A stretch of DNA of 64,000 nt, from the NCBI GenBank assembly GCA_049603835.1, contig JBMYSZ010000018.1, forward strand, positions 8,633 to 72,632, given 5' to 3'. The notes below the pieces were generated by a model that had not been told where the DNA came from, searched no databases, and was given only the letters and a program-made list of their open reading frames with translations. This DNA is from Mangrovicoccus sp049603835 (GTDB lineage Bacteria > Pseudomonadota > Alphaproteobacteria > Rhodobacterales > Rhodobacteraceae). Position 1 is the stretch's first letter, and every line of letters begins with the position of its first letter. Position numbers and translations under genes: made by a program. Shown piece by piece: positions 8,857 through 17,803 of the stretch.

Positions 8857-9207
8857 ATGGCAACGCCGCCAGATGGCGAAAAGCTGCGCGAGTTTGAAAA
8901 ACGGCTCGATGCGCTCAAGGCGACCCAAGCGCCCCGCAAACCTCATCAGGAGCAGAAATATAGTCAGGCGCAAGTTGCCTGGCGCATGGTGATTGAACTG
9001 GTGGCGGGTCTCGGCATCGGTTTCGGCATCGGCTTTGGGCTCGATAGTTTATTGGGCACGCTGCCTTGGTTGCTGGTGATATTTACCCTTCTGGGGTTCG
9101 TGGCGGGGGTGCAGACGATGATGCGCACCGCGACCGAAGTCCAGAAGAAACGCAAAGCCGAATTGGCCGCGCGAGAAAATGGCGCCCCAGATGGGGCAGA
9201 GGACTAG
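8857..9207 (+). CDS. atpI: ATP synthase protein I (AtpI)
   Basis: AtpI assists assembly of the c-ring and is the usual first gene of the F0 operon. The 116-aa protein has a charged N-terminal segment, two hydrophobic membrane segments (about residues 47-68 and 75-92, with GLGIGFGIGFGLDSL between the Gly-rich turns) and a basic tail. I chose ATG 8857, nine bases after AAGGAG; GTG at 8851 lies too close to it. Gene order atpI-atpB-atpE-atpF'-atpF follows. The F1 genes are not in the window, consistent with the split F0/F1 arrangement of Rhodobacteraceae. Confidence 0.9.
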   Translation: MATPPDGEKLREFEKRLDALKATQAPRKPHQEQKYSQAQVAWRMVIELVAGLGIGFGIGFGLDSLLGTLPWLLVIFTLLGFVAGVQTMMRTATEVQKKRKAELAARENGAPDGAED

Positions 9208-9245
9208 AGCCCGCAAGGGCTTTGACGTGAAAAAGGGAAGCAAGC

Positions 9246-9998
9246 ATGGCGGATGCAGCGCAAAGCGGAGGCGGTCTCGTCTTTCACCCGATGGACCAGT
9301 TCAAGGTGACACCGCTTTTTGGTGGCACTGAAGTACATTGGTACACGATCACTAATGTGACCTTGTGGATGGCGATCACCGTTCTGGCGATCTCCGCGCT
9401 TCTGGTTTGGGGCACACGCGGTCGCGCAGTCGTTCCAGGGCGCAGCCAGTCCATCGCCGAGCTGGCTTATGGTTTTGTCTATAAGATGGTCGAAGATGTT
9501 TCCGGCAAAGACGGCCTGAAATACTTCCCCTATATCATGACCCTGTTCATGTTCATCGTTTTCGCCAATATGCTGGGCCTGCTGCCCATGGCTTTCACCA
9601 CCACCAGCCATATCGCCGTAACCGCGATCCTCGCCATGGCGGTGTTCTTGACTGTGACTGTCATCGGCTTTGTCAAGCATGGCGCCAGCTTCCTAGAGCT
9701 GTTTTGGGTGACCTCCGCTCCGCTGCCGCTGCGTCCGGTTCTGGCGCTGATCGAGGTTATTTCCTACTTCGTGCGTCCGGTCAGCCACTCTATTCGTCTT
9801 GCCGGTAACATGATGGCGGGCCACGCGGTGATGAAAGTTTTCGCAGGCTTCGCGGCTATTGCCGTGATCTCGCCCCTGTCGGTGGTTGCGATCACCGCCA
9901 TGTATGGGCTGGAACTGCTCGTGGCCTTTATCCAGGCCTATGTTTTCACGATCCTGACCTGTGTGTATCTGAAGGATGCGCTGCATCCGCACCACTAA
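9246..9998 (+). CDS. atpB: F0F1 ATP synthase subunit a
   Basis: Subunit a forms the proton half-channels of the F0 motor. The 250-aa protein has five to six hydrophobic segments, and the essential arginine is visible in PVSHSIRLAGNMMAGH near residue 180. The C-terminal ELLVAFIQAYVFTILTCVYLKDA segment is also characteristic. The ATG is preceded by AAGGGAAG. It sits between atpI and atpE in the standard F0 order. Confidence 0.97.
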   Translation: MADAAQSGGGLVFHPMDQFKVTPLFGGTEVHWYTITNVTLWMAITVLAISALLVWGTRGRAVVPGRSQSIAELAYGFVYKMVEDVSGKDGLKYFPYIMTLFMFIVFANMLGLLPMAFTTTSHIAVTAILAMAVFLTVTVIGFVKHGASFLELFWVTSAPLPLRPVLALIEVISYFVRPVSHSIRLAGNMMAGHAVMKVFAGFAAIAVISPLSVVAITAMYGLELLVAFIQAYVFTILTCVYLKDALHPHH

Positions 9999-10054
9999 GG
10001 TCCCCGACGACTAACCAATTGAATTTGCCACTTCCGACGTAAGGAGACACGACA

Positions 10055-10291
10055 ATGGAAGGCGATATCGTACAAATGGGTGCATACATCGGCGCTGGTC
10101 TGGCCTGTATGGGCATGGGCGGCTCCGCAATGGGTGTGGGCAACGTAGCAGGTAACTTCCTGGCCGGTGCTCTGCGCAACCCTTCTGCTGCTGCTGATCA
10201 GACCGCTACTCTGTTCATCGGCATCGCATTCGCAGAAGCTCTGGGCATCTTCTCGTTCCTGGTTGCTCTGCTGCTGATGTTCGCGGTCTAA
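10055..10291 (+). CDS. atpE: F0F1 ATP synthase subunit c
   Basis: The 78-aa proteolipid forms the rotating c-ring. It has two transmembrane helices: a Gly-rich first helix (AYIGAGLACMGMGGSAMGVGN), a polar loop ALRNPSAA containing the conserved Arg-Asn-Pro, and a second helix with the proton-carrying carboxylate Glu61 in IGIAFAEALGIF. AAGGAG lies at good distance from the start. A strong hairpin follows the stop codon, consistent with the need for many more c subunits than other F0 subunits. Confidence 0.97.
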   Translation: MEGDIVQMGAYIGAGLACMGMGGSAMGVGNVAGNFLAGALRNPSAAADQTATLFIGIAFAEALGIFSFLVALLLMFAV

Positions 10292-10315
10292 GACACGCGA
10301 TAACTATCCTTACGA

Positions 10316-10342
10316 CCGGGGAGGGGCAGGCCCCTTTCCCGG
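10316..10342 (+). promoter_or_regulatory. Stem-loop in the atpE-atpF' spacer
   Basis: CCGGG (10316-10320) pairs with CCCGG (10338-10342), and AGGGG (10322-10326) with CCCCT (10331-10335), giving a compact GC-rich hairpin with a tiny loop. No T-run follows, so it is unlikely to be a strong terminator. It could stabilise the upstream atpE message or slow transcription into atpF'. Confidence 0.6.
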
Positions 10343-10368
10343 AAACGACACGGCGACCGGAGGATATC

Positions 10369-10923
10369 ATGGCCGACAACACCCACGGTGCAGACGCCCA
10401 CGCGACGGAAGTCGCAGGCCACGGTGCCGAAGCGGTTGGGATGCCGCAGCTAGATTTCGCGACCTTCCCGAACCAGATCTTCTGGCTCGTGATCGCGCTT
10501 CTGGCGATTTACTTCATCCTGTCCAAAGTGGCGCTGCCGCGGATCGCTATGGTCCTGGCCGAACGCCGCGGGACTATCTCGAATGACATCGCTGCTGCGG
10601 AAGAGCTGAAGTCTCAGGCCGTTGCTGCGGAAGAAGCCTATAACAAAGCCCTGGCAGAGGCGCGCGCCGAAAGCGGTCGCATCATCGCTGAAGCAAAGGC
10701 AGAGATTCAGGCTGAACTGGATGCGGCAACTGCCAAAGCAGATGCTGAGATCCAGGAAAAAGTTGCTCAGTCGGAAAAAGCCATTGGCGAAATCCGCGCG
10801 AATGCCATGACCAGCGTCAAAGAAGTGGCCGTATCGACCACTGATGCCCTGGTAACGGCTCTGGGCGGCAAAGCCAGCGAAGCGGCTGCAAGCTCGGCTG
10901 TTGACGCAAAGATGAAAGGCTAA
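10369..10923 (+). CDS. atpF2: F0F1 ATP synthase subunit b'
   Basis: Second stator subunit, found in photosynthetic and many alphaproteobacterial ATP synthases, which pairs with b to form the peripheral stalk. The 184-aa protein has a hydrophilic N-terminus, one membrane segment (FWLVIALLAIYFILSKVALP, about residues 34-55) and a long Ala/Glu/Lys-rich coiled coil. The 31-residue N-terminal extension before the membrane helix fits b'. The ATG follows GGAGG. It is separated from atpF by only five bases. Confidence 0.93.
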   Translation: MADNTHGADAHATEVAGHGAEAVGMPQLDFATFPNQIFWLVIALLAIYFILSKVALPRIAMVLAERRGTISNDIAAAEELKSQAVAAEEAYNKALAEARAESGRIIAEAKAEIQAELDAATAKADAEIQEKVAQSEKAIGEIRANAMTSVKEVAVSTTDALVTALGGKASEAAASSAVDAKMKG

Positions 10924-10928
10924 GGGAC

Positions 10929-11486
10929 ATGCGTAATCTACTCCTTTCTCTGAGCCTTCTGGCGGCAACTCCGGCGATGGCGGCTTCTGGTCCGTTCTTC
11001 TCGCTGCATAACACCAATTTCGTTGTGCTGCTGGCCTTCCTGCTCTTTGTCGGCATCTTGTTCTATTTCAAGGTCCCTGGCCTGATTTCGGGCATGCTGG
11101 ACAAGCGCGCGGAAAGCATCCAGGGCGAGCTGGACGAAGCAAAGGCGCTGCGCGAAGAAGCTCAGACTTTGCTGGCCTCTTATGAGCGCAAGCAAAAAGA
11201 AGTTGCTGAGCAAGCTGACCGCATTGTCGAAACCGCAAAGAAAGAGGCCAAGGCCGTTGCGGAACAGGCAAAGCTGGATCTGGCAGCCTCGATCGCGCGT
11301 CGTATGCAGGCCGCGGAAGAGCAAATCGCAACCGCCGAAGCGAATGCTGTTAAAGAGGTTCGTGACCAGGCAGTGAATGTGGCCATCGCCGCATCCCGCG
11401 ACCTGATCAAGGATCAAATGGACCAAAGCCGCACTGACGCTCTGTTCCAAGAAGCTCTGGAGCAAGTGCAAAACAAACTGCACTAA
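10929..11486 (+). CDS. atpF: F0F1 ATP synthase subunit b
   Basis: Stator subunit b, 185 aa. The first 20 residues (MRNLLLSLSLLAATPAMA) resemble a cleavable signal peptide with an AMA-A site, followed by the true membrane segment FVVLLAFLLFVGILFYFKVP (about residues 33-52) and a charged coiled coil reaching the C-terminus. A signal-like N-terminus is seen in other alphaproteobacterial b subunits. It starts five bases after the b' stop and closes the operon before a clear terminator. Confidence 0.93.
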   Translation: MRNLLLSLSLLAATPAMAASGPFFSLHNTNFVVLLAFLLFVGILFYFKVPGLISGMLDKRAESIQGELDEAKALREEAQTLLASYERKQKEVAEQADRIVETAKKEAKAVAEQAKLDLAASIARRMQAAEEQIATAEANAVKEVRDQAVNVAIAASRDLIKDQMDQSRTDALFQEALEQVQNKLH

Positions 11487-11509
11487 GCAGAGCCTCTATC
11501 GCTAAATTC

Positions 11510-11543
11510 AAAAAACCGCGTGCTGCAAAGCGCGCGGTTTTTT
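11510..11543 (+). terminator. Terminator of the F0 operon
   Basis: An 11-bp inverted repeat, A-run plus CCGCG at 11510-11520 and CGCGG plus T-run at 11533-11543, lies 24 bp after the atpF stop. The trailing T-run makes a good intrinsic terminator on the plus strand. Confidence 0.88.
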
Positions 11544-11712
11544 CGTGGCTGGTGGGGTTTGCTGTGGCGTGGGCGGATCACTGAGCTTGGGGCGGGCAAA
11601 GGATCAGCCTGAGTAAGTTGGCCCTCAGGCGCGGTAGGTAAATGTGCTTCGGGGGGATCTTGGCGGGCTTATGCAATAATCCATTCCGACACCGAAACCC
11701 GCACAGGGGCCT

Positions 11713-11750
11713 AAAAAACGGCCCCGAAGCTGACGAAAGCTCCGGGGCCG
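11713..11750 (-). terminator. Terminator of the purine permease gene
   Basis: CGGCCCCG with its complement CGGGGCCG and an AGCT continuation forms a long stem; read on the minus strand it is followed by six T. It lies about 80 bp downstream of the permease stop. A second perfect repeat, CAGAGGCCC/GGGCCTCTG at 11781-11803, lies between and has no T-run. The rest of the 11487-11831 spacer shows nothing else. Confidence 0.72.
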
Positions 11751-11831
11751 CTACTTGCTATATAGAGCTTTGAGACAAGGCAGAGGCCCAAAATGGGCCT
11801 CTGATGATCTCTCAAACGCTCTAGAGGTCGC

Positions 11832-13217
11832 TTATTCCGCTGGGTGAGGCTCGGCCATCTCGCTGCTCGGCGCTTCTGTTTCATGCTCTTCTGGCAGAAC
11901 CAGGGTCAGGACAATGGCAGATAGCCCGGCCAAGGTGATCGGCGTCGCCACAACCTGTTTGAGGAAGGTCGGCATATGCTGGGTTGCATCGGGCACCAGC
12001 GTTACGCCAAGGCCCAGCCCAAAGGACACGGCCATAATATAGACCTTTCGCCGGTCCATTTCCTGGGTCGCCAAAATGCGGATGCCCGCCACGGCAATCG
12101 TCCCAAACAGCACCAATGTTGCGCCGCCCAGCACGGGTTTCGGCAAGAGCAAGAAGGCCGAGCCGATGATCGGCATAAAGCCAAAGATGATCAGCAAGCC
12201 AGCAATCCAAAGCCCGATATGGCGGCTCGCCACACCTGTCATTTGAATGACGCCATTATTTTGCGAAAAGGTGGTGTTGGGGAAAGTGTTGAACAGCGCG
12301 GCGATACCGGAATTGATGCCATCGCCCAGGATGCCGCCTTTGATCCGCTTCATATAGACCGGGCCTTCGACGGGTTGGCCTGCAATCACCGAATTCGCGG
12401 TCAAATCGCCAGAGGTTTCAATCGCGGTCACCAGATAGATGAAAGCGATGGGCAAAAACAGGAAAATGTCAAAATCCAGCCCGTATTTCAGCGGCATCGG
12501 CACGGCAAAGGTCGGCGCATTCCCAAAGCTGGAAAAATTCACCTGACCCAGGATTACGGCCAGAACAAAGCCTGCAAAGAGCCCTATCATGATGGCGGAA
12601 ATGCGCAGCATTGGGCTGCCATAGAAGGTCAGGGCGAGAATGGTGACCACAACCACACTACCCATGAGCAGATTGATCGGCAGGCCCAGATTTTCGCCCG
12701 ATCCGACGCCGCCAGCGAAATCGGTAAAGCCGACTTTCACCAGGCTCAGCCCGATCACGGTGATCACAATCCCGGTGACGGTGGGGGTGATGATTTTATC
12801 CAGCTTATGGACAAATTGGCTAAGCACAATCTCGACCACACATCCTGCGAGGCAGAGACCGAATAGCATGGCCAGGATGTCTTCGGGGGTGCCGCCTGCG
12901 CCTTTGACCGCAAAACCAGCCGCTAGCAGTGAGCCGAGAAAGGCAAAGCTGGTGCCTTGCAGGCTCAGCAGGCCAGAGCCGATAGGGCCAATGGTTTTGC
13001 ATTGAATAAAGGTCGATACGCCCGATACGAAAAAGGCCATGGCGATGAGATAGGGGATCAAATCACCCAAGCCCAAAACGCCGCCGATGATCAGGGTCGG
13101 GGTGACGATCCCAACAACAGAGGCCAAAATATGCTGAAAAGCGGCCAAGAGGCTTGGGCCGGGGGGCGGCACATCATCTAGGCCATAGATTAAGGTAGAG
13201 GGGGTTTCCGAAGCCAT
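11832..13217 (-). CDS. Nucleobase:cation symporter-2 (xanthine/urate-type permease)
   Basis: Inner-membrane permease of 461 aa from the NAT/NCS2 family, with about 14 hydrophobic segments. The family signature region is visible in NTTFSQNNGVIQMTGVASRH, where the QNNG variant in this position is typical of bacterial xanthine and uric acid carriers more than of uracil carriers. A conserved Glu in VTAIETSGDLTANS lies in the preceding transport helix. AAGGA lies about 10 bp before the start. It is a single-gene unit; uptake of xanthine or urate is an inference from the signature. Confidence 0.88.
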   Translation of the reverse strand: MASETPSTLIYGLDDVPPPGPSLLAAFQHILASVVGIVTPTLIIGGVLGLGDLIPYLIAMAFFVSGVSTFIQCKTIGPIGSGLLSLQGTSFAFLGSLLAAGFAVKGAGGTPEDILAMLFGLCLAGCVVEIVLSQFVHKLDKIITPTVTGIVITVIGLSLVKVGFTDFAGGVGSGENLGLPINLLMGSVVVVTILALTFYGSPMLRISAIMIGLFAGFVLAVILGQVNFSSFGNAPTFAVPMPLKYGLDFDIFLFLPIAFIYLVTAIETSGDLTANSVIAGQPVEGPVYMKRIKGGILGDGINSGIAALFNTFPNTTFSQNNGVIQMTGVASRHIGLWIAGLLIIFGFMPIIGSAFLLLPKPVLGGATLVLFGTIAVAGIRILATQEMDRRKVYIMAVSFGLGLGVTLVPDATQHMPTFLKQVVATPITLAGLSAIVLTLVLPEEHETEAPSSEMAEPHPAE

Positions 13218-13517
13218 AAGCGTCTAGTCCTTCTGAGGGACCCGCGCCATGGGTCACGGCCCGGATCGCAGTGATCCAGCTAGCAAAACAGTTTGTTAAC
13301 GAAGGTCACGCGCCATTAGGTCAAAGCAGAGGGTGCTTAGGCTCGGGGCGATTTTTTCATCGAAAATTTTGATGTTTGCCCATTTTTGAAGCGATGGGCT
13401 GGCATCGGCTTTCACGGGGCTGTGAGTTGGACTTAGGGACCAATAGCAGCTCTAGCCGGGGGTAATCGGGCCTTTTGCGGTTAAATGGCCCGATCAAAAC
13501 TGCGCTGATGCCAGCGC
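13218..13517. other. Spacer upstream of the purine permease gene
   Basis: These 300 bp hold the promoter side of the permease and the 3' side of hemE. The only notable element is an AT-rich near-palindrome at 13359-13373 (ATC, four A and T, GAT with one mismatch per arm), which could be an operator. No ORF was supported. Confidence 0.35.
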
Positions 13518-14546
13518 TTAGCCCTCGCGCAGGGTTTCCACCATCAATGCCACATTTTCCGGGTCTGCATCCGGAGTGATACCATGGCCCAGATTGAAGA
13601 TATGCGGCCCCTTGGAAAAGGCCTCGCGGATGCGCCGGACCTCATCCACCAAAGCTTGGCCGCCAGTGACCATATGGCCGGGCGCCAGATTGCCTTGGAC
13701 ACAGCCATCTACCTGCACATTGGCCGCCGCCCAATCCGCATCCACGCTTTCGTCCAGCGCGATACAATTAGCACCCGCCGCCAAAGCATAGCCGTTATAG
13801 GCATCGCCCGCGCCACGCGGGAAAACGATCACCGGCACATCGGGGAAATTGGCGCGCAGGGCTTGGGTGATCCGGCGCACCGGGCCAAGCGAATAGGCGG
13901 TGAAATCCGCGCCGGTCAGGGAACCCGCCCAGCTGTCAAAGATCTTGATCACTTCCGCCCCGGCTTGGATCTGGAAGGCGCAATATTCAATCGTGGCCTC
14001 GGTGATCAGCAGCAATAGCTTTTGAAACAGCACGGGATCCGCGTCTTTCAGCGCATGGGCGGGGCCTTGATCCGGCGTGCCATGACCCGCGATCATATAG
14101 GTTGCCACGGTCCAAGGCGCTCCGGCAAAGCCGATCAGCGCCGTCTCGCTGGGCAATTCTTGTTTCAGGATTTTCAGTGTCTCATAGACCGGGGCAAGGG
14201 TTTCATGGATATCGCCCGGCCCTTTGAGCTTGTTCAGATCGGCGGTGGTGGTGGTGGTCGAGAGTTTCGGACCTTCGCCTTTGACAAAGCTCACATCCAC
14301 CCCAAGCGCATCGGGGATCAGCAGGATATCCGCAAAGAGGATCGCCGCGTCAAAGCCATAGCGGCGGATCGGTTGCAGCGTTACTTCGGCGGCCAGTTCC
14401 GGGTTATAGCACAGCGACAGAAAATCCCCGGCCTGCTCACGCGTGGCGCGATATTCTGGCAAATAGCGACCCGCCTGGCGCATCATCCAAATCGGCGGCA
14501 CGGCCTGGGTTTCGCCCTGCAAGCTTTTGATCAGTTTCTTGGTCAT
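13518..14546 (-). CDS. hemE: Uroporphyrinogen decarboxylase
   Basis: HemE removes the four acetate carboxyls of uroporphyrinogen III to give coproporphyrinogen III in haem synthesis. The 342-aa protein has the family hallmark PPIWMMRQAGRYLPEYRA near residues 17-34 and the second signature GFAGAPWTVATYMI, with the catalytic Asp in FADILLIPDALG. I trimmed the frame by 60 codons to ATG 14546, which has AGAAGGAA upstream and begins with the typical MTKKLIK. It is divergent from hemC across 122 bp, so both pathway genes may share a control region. Confidence 0.96.
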   Translation of the reverse strand: MTKKLIKSLQGETQAVPPIWMMRQAGRYLPEYRATREQAGDFLSLCYNPELAAEVTLQPIRRYGFDAAILFADILLIPDALGVDVSFVKGEGPKLSTTTTTADLNKLKGPGDIHETLAPVYETLKILKQELPSETALIGFAGAPWTVATYMIAGHGTPDQGPAHALKDADPVLFQKLLLLITEATIEYCAFQIQAGAEVIKIFDSWAGSLTGADFTAYSLGPVRRITQALRANFPDVPVIVFPRGAGDAYNGYALAAGANCIALDESVDADWAAANVQVDGCVQGNLAPGHMVTGGQALVDEVRRIREAFSKGPHIFNLGHGITPDADPENVALMVETLREG

Positions 14547-14668
14547 GGGGCGGTTCCTTCTGCTGGGTGCCAAAGCGGCCTGCAATGTGGTTGCCCAGCT
14601 CTGCGGCGATGTCAACGCGGCCTCTATGCGAGATTGCCCTTGCTGCGCGGGAAGGCTAGGGACTGCAT

Positions 14669-15625
14669 ATGAAACAGTCGCTTCCCTCCGCAAATGACCC
14701 GCTAAAAATCGGCACCAGAGGCTCACCTTTAGCCCTGGCCCAGGCCCATGAAACCCGTGACCGCCTGGCTGCGGCTTTTGATTTGCCGTCTGAGGCTTTT
14801 GAAATCGTGGTGATCAAAACCACCGGCGACAATCGCGCGATGATCGACGCGGATCGGCCGCTGAAAGAGATCGGCAATAAGGGGCTTTTCACCCGCGAAA
14901 TCGAAGAGGATCTGCTGGCTGGGCGGATCGATATCGCGGTGCATTCCATGAAGGACATGCCGGTAGAGCAGCCTGCTGGTCTGGTGCTGGACTGCAACCT
15001 ACCGCGCGAAGATGTGCGCGATGCCTTTGTGAGTTTCGAGGTTAACGGCATTTCGGATCTGCCTGAGGGCGCGGTGGTGGGCTCGTCCAGTCTACGACGC
15101 CGGGCGCAGCTGGCCCATAAACGGCCCGATTTGCAGCTAGTGGAATTTCGCGGCAATGTGCAGACCCGGATGAAAAAGCTGGGCGAGGGCGCTGCGGCGG
15201 CGACTTTCCTGGCCATGGCGGGGCTGAACCGCTTGGGCCTAAGCGATGTGCCTGCAACGGCTATTGAAACCGATGAAATGCTGCCCGCCGTGGCCCAAGG
15301 TGCCATCGGGATCGAGCGACGCGCCGATGACACTACTGTTGCGGCTATGCTAGAGGCGATCCATCACACTGAAACCGGCCAGCGTTTGGCGGCAGAGCGG
15401 GCTTTCCTTGCGGCTTTGGACGGGTCTTGTGAAACGCCAATTGCCGCCTTGGCCGAGCTTGACGGCACGCAGCTGCGTTTGCGTGGCGAAATCCTGCGTC
15501 CAGATGGGTCCGAGTCCCTGGCGGATATGGCAAGCGCGCCGATCGAGGATGGCGCAGAGCTGGGGCGCTCTTTGGCCTCTGGCCTACTGGCCCAAGCTGG
15601 CGACGGGTTTTTCAGCTGGCGCTAA
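14669..15625 (+). CDS. hemC: Hydroxymethylbilane synthase (porphobilinogen deaminase)
   Basis: HemC polymerises four porphobilinogens into hydroxymethylbilane. The 318-aa protein shows the N-terminal IGTRGSPLALAQA, the substrate-binding arginines in GSSSLRRRAQL and FRGNVQTRMKK, and the dipyrromethane-cofactor cysteine in ALDGSCETPIAAL near residue 256. Length matches the family. It is divergent from hemE and followed 74 bp later by the polyphosphate kinase gene. Confidence 0.96.
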   Translation: MKQSLPSANDPLKIGTRGSPLALAQAHETRDRLAAAFDLPSEAFEIVVIKTTGDNRAMIDADRPLKEIGNKGLFTREIEEDLLAGRIDIAVHSMKDMPVEQPAGLVLDCNLPREDVRDAFVSFEVNGISDLPEGAVVGSSSLRRRAQLAHKRPDLQLVEFRGNVQTRMKKLGEGAAAATFLAMAGLNRLGLSDVPATAIETDEMLPAVAQGAIGIERRADDTTVAAMLEAIHHTETGQRLAAERAFLAALDGSCETPIAALAELDGTQLRLRGEILRPDGSESLADMASAPIEDGAELGRSLASGLLAQAGDGFFSWR

Positions 15626-15699
15626 GCGTCACATGGATGTGACACCGGCTCTGCTACAAGCGGTTGAGGTTCTGGGTGCCGAGCACGAGGAGAGGTCTG

Positions 15700-16620
15700 A
15701 TGGATATTAACAAAGATGCCCCTGACGGGATGGATTGGCTAGAAGCCGAACTTGCCGACACTTTGGACGAAGATTTCGAGCTGGAAATCTCAGAGCCGGC
15801 TTTGTCCATGGAAATCCGCAAGATCTATAAGAAAGCCCATCCGCCAAGTCTGGAGCGACGCGATTATTTCCGCAAGCTCCTGGCGCTGCAATCAGAGCTG
15901 ATCAAGCTGCAAGACTGGGTCGAGCATTCGAAAGAAAAGGTCGTGGTGATCTTTGAGGGCCGCGATAGTGCGGGCAAAGGCGGGGTCATCAAACGGATCA
16001 CCCAACGTCTCAACCCGCGTGTTTGCCGCGTGGTGGCTTTGCCTGCGCCCACAGATCGCGAGAAAAGCCAGTGGTATTTCCAGCGCTATGTGCCGCATCT
16101 GCCCGCGGGTGGTGAAATCGTGCTGTTTGACCGGTCATGGTATAACCGCTCGGGCGTGGAAAAAGTCATGGACTTTGCCACGGATGACCAGGTGGAACAG
16201 TTTTTCAATGATGTGCCGGAATTCGAACGCATGTTGGTGCGGTCGGGCATTCGTTTGATCAAATACTGGTTCTCGATCACAGATGAAGAGCAGCAGATGC
16301 GCTTTTTGATGCGGATCCATGACCCGATGAAGCAGTGGAAATTGTCGCCGATGGATCTGCAATCGCGGGTCCGTTGGGAGCAATATACCAAAGCCAAAGA
16401 GCAAACCCTGGCCCGCACCAATATTCCCGAAGCGCCCTGGTATATCGTGCCGGGCAATGACAAAAAACGCGCGCGCCTGAATTGCATCGACCATCTGCTC
16501 AGCATGATCCCCTATGAGCCGGTGGAGCATGAAGAAGTTGTCTTGCCAGAGCGGAAATATAACCCCGAATATGAGCGCTCGGTTCTACCGCCCGAGCTAT
16601 ATGTGCCGCAGAAATACTAG
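15700..16620 (+). CDS. ppk2: Polyphosphate kinase 2 family protein
   Basis: PPK2 enzymes transfer phosphate between polyphosphate and nucleotides. The 306-aa protein has a P-loop at FEGRDSAGKGGVIKRI (Walker A, about residues 84-99), the lid arginines in CRVVALPAPTDREK, and Walker B in VLFDRSWYNRSGVEKVM. It is the single-domain class I form. I chose ATG 15700, which follows GAGGAGAGG, over an upstream in-frame ATG at 15664. Preference for GDP or ADP cannot be read from sequence. Confidence 0.93.
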   Translation: MDINKDAPDGMDWLEAELADTLDEDFELEISEPALSMEIRKIYKKAHPPSLERRDYFRKLLALQSELIKLQDWVEHSKEKVVVIFEGRDSAGKGGVIKRITQRLNPRVCRVVALPAPTDREKSQWYFQRYVPHLPAGGEIVLFDRSWYNRSGVEKVMDFATDDQVEQFFNDVPEFERMLVRSGIRLIKYWFSITDEEQQMRFLMRIHDPMKQWKLSPMDLQSRVRWEQYTKAKEQTLARTNIPEAPWYIVPGNDKKRARLNCIDHLLSMIPYEPVEHEEVVLPERKYNPEYERSVLPPELYVPQKY

Positions 16621-16833
16621 GCGCTCTCGGATCTAAGCAGCCGATTTTTCACGGGGTCTTTGGTGGATGCTGCGCGCATGTGCCAAGGGCCTTTTGCATT
16701 TTGAAACGCGATTTTTGCGGGCGATAGATAATTCCCAAGCCAGGTCAGGGATCTTTTACTTGAGGTGTGTCAATCATTTCATTTACCAATGAAAAAGAAG
16801 TGTAAAATTAACGATATCCTCAGGAAAAGCCGA

Positions 16834-17226
16834 ATGATCAAGATGAAGCCGCCCACCGCTGAGCAAATCGCAGAAATGCGCAAGCGCCAAGAAAAAGAGA
16901 AAAGGGAATTAGACGCGGCACAATCTCGGCTTGAGATTGGCGCAATCATTGCCCTGAAAAACGCAAGGAAAAACCGACGCACGAAGCCCAAAACCCTGCA
17001 TGAACTGATTTTGGAAGCGCATGAAACGGTGCAAACCCAAGAGCGCTTTCTGAAAACCGCCCCAACACCGCAAATTCGGATCCAGATTCGCCAAAAGCTC
17101 AATACTGCGGTGAAATTTCGGAAGTTGCGCCTGGACAGTTTGCAAAAACTTGATCGCAAAAAGCATGGCATCATGCTCAAAACGCTTGGGCTGAAAAAAG
17201 TCTATGGCCAATATAAAAACGCGTAA
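16834..17226 (+). CDS. Unrecognised basic protein
   Basis: I do not recognise this 130-aa protein. It is strongly basic (many Lys/Arg), has no membrane segment and no cysteines, and is predicted mostly helical: a charged helix (AEQIAEMRKRQEKEKRELDA), a middle segment with many Arg, and a Lys-rich C-terminus. ATG 16834 has AGGA eight bases upstream; ATG 16789 or GTG 16765 would add 15 or 23 residues. Its base composition is more A-rich than its neighbours, which could mean horizontal acquisition. A nucleic-acid-binding role is only a guess from charge. Confidence 0.65.
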   Translation: MIKMKPPTAEQIAEMRKRQEKEKRELDAAQSRLEIGAIIALKNARKNRRTKPKTLHELILEAHETVQTQERFLKTAPTPQIRIQIRQKLNTAVKFRKLRLDSLQKLDRKKHGIMLKTLGLKKVYGQYKNA

Positions 17227-17286
17227 TAGGTAAGGCAGGGGGCGGGCTTTGGGCTGGCCCCTTTTGTGCAATTGCGGGGGAGGATA

Positions 17287-17721
17287 ATGGCCGCTTATTT
17301 CGGCTTGTTTATCGCTGCCCTGGCCGCAGCAACGATTTTACCCTTTCAATCCGAATTGGTGCTTGTGGGGCTGCAACTTCAGGGCGGTTACCCGCTTTGG
17401 GCGCTTTTTGTGGTGGCGAGCTTGGGCAATATTCTGGGCTCGGTGATCAATTGGGGCTTGGGGCGAGGGATTGCCCGGTTTCGTAACAAGCGCTGGTTCC
17501 CGGCCTCAGAAAAGGATCTGGCGCGGGCAGAAGCCTGGTATCACCGTTATGGGCGCTGGTCTTTGCTGGGGGCTTGGCTGCCTTTTGTGGGCGATCCCTT
17601 GACCGTGGTTGCAGGCGTATTGCGCGAACCGATTTTGCCGTTTTTGGTCTTGGTGACCATATCCAAAGCCGGGCGTTATCTTTTCGTGATCTGGGCCGCG
17701 CAGGCTTGGGGCTCTTATTAA
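17287..17721 (+). CDS. YqaA-type DedA/SNARE-associated membrane protein
   Basis: The 144-aa inner-membrane protein has hydrophobic segments at both ends and the family features FQSELVLVGLQ, LGNILGSVINWGLGRGI and the WLPFVGDPLTVVAGVLR motif, where G-D-P with a neighbouring Arg is typical of the small YqaA branch of the DedA superfamily. DedA proteins are linked to lipid flipping and proton-motive-force homeostasis; the role of this branch is unclear. ATG 17287 follows GGGGGAGG. A weak GC hairpin with four T at 17239-17265 lies just upstream. Confidence 0.82.
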   Translation: MAAYFGLFIAALAAATILPFQSELVLVGLQLQGGYPLWALFVVASLGNILGSVINWGLGRGIARFRNKRWFPASEKDLARAEAWYHRYGRWSLLGAWLPFVGDPLTVVAGVLREPILPFLVLVTISKAGRYLFVIWAAQAWGSY

Positions 17722-17803
17722 ACGGACGCGCCCGCTATGCGCGCGCGACGCTTTTTATGGGAGATCTGGCGAGATTCTCGCATTTAGCGGAGGTTGGACG
17801 ATG

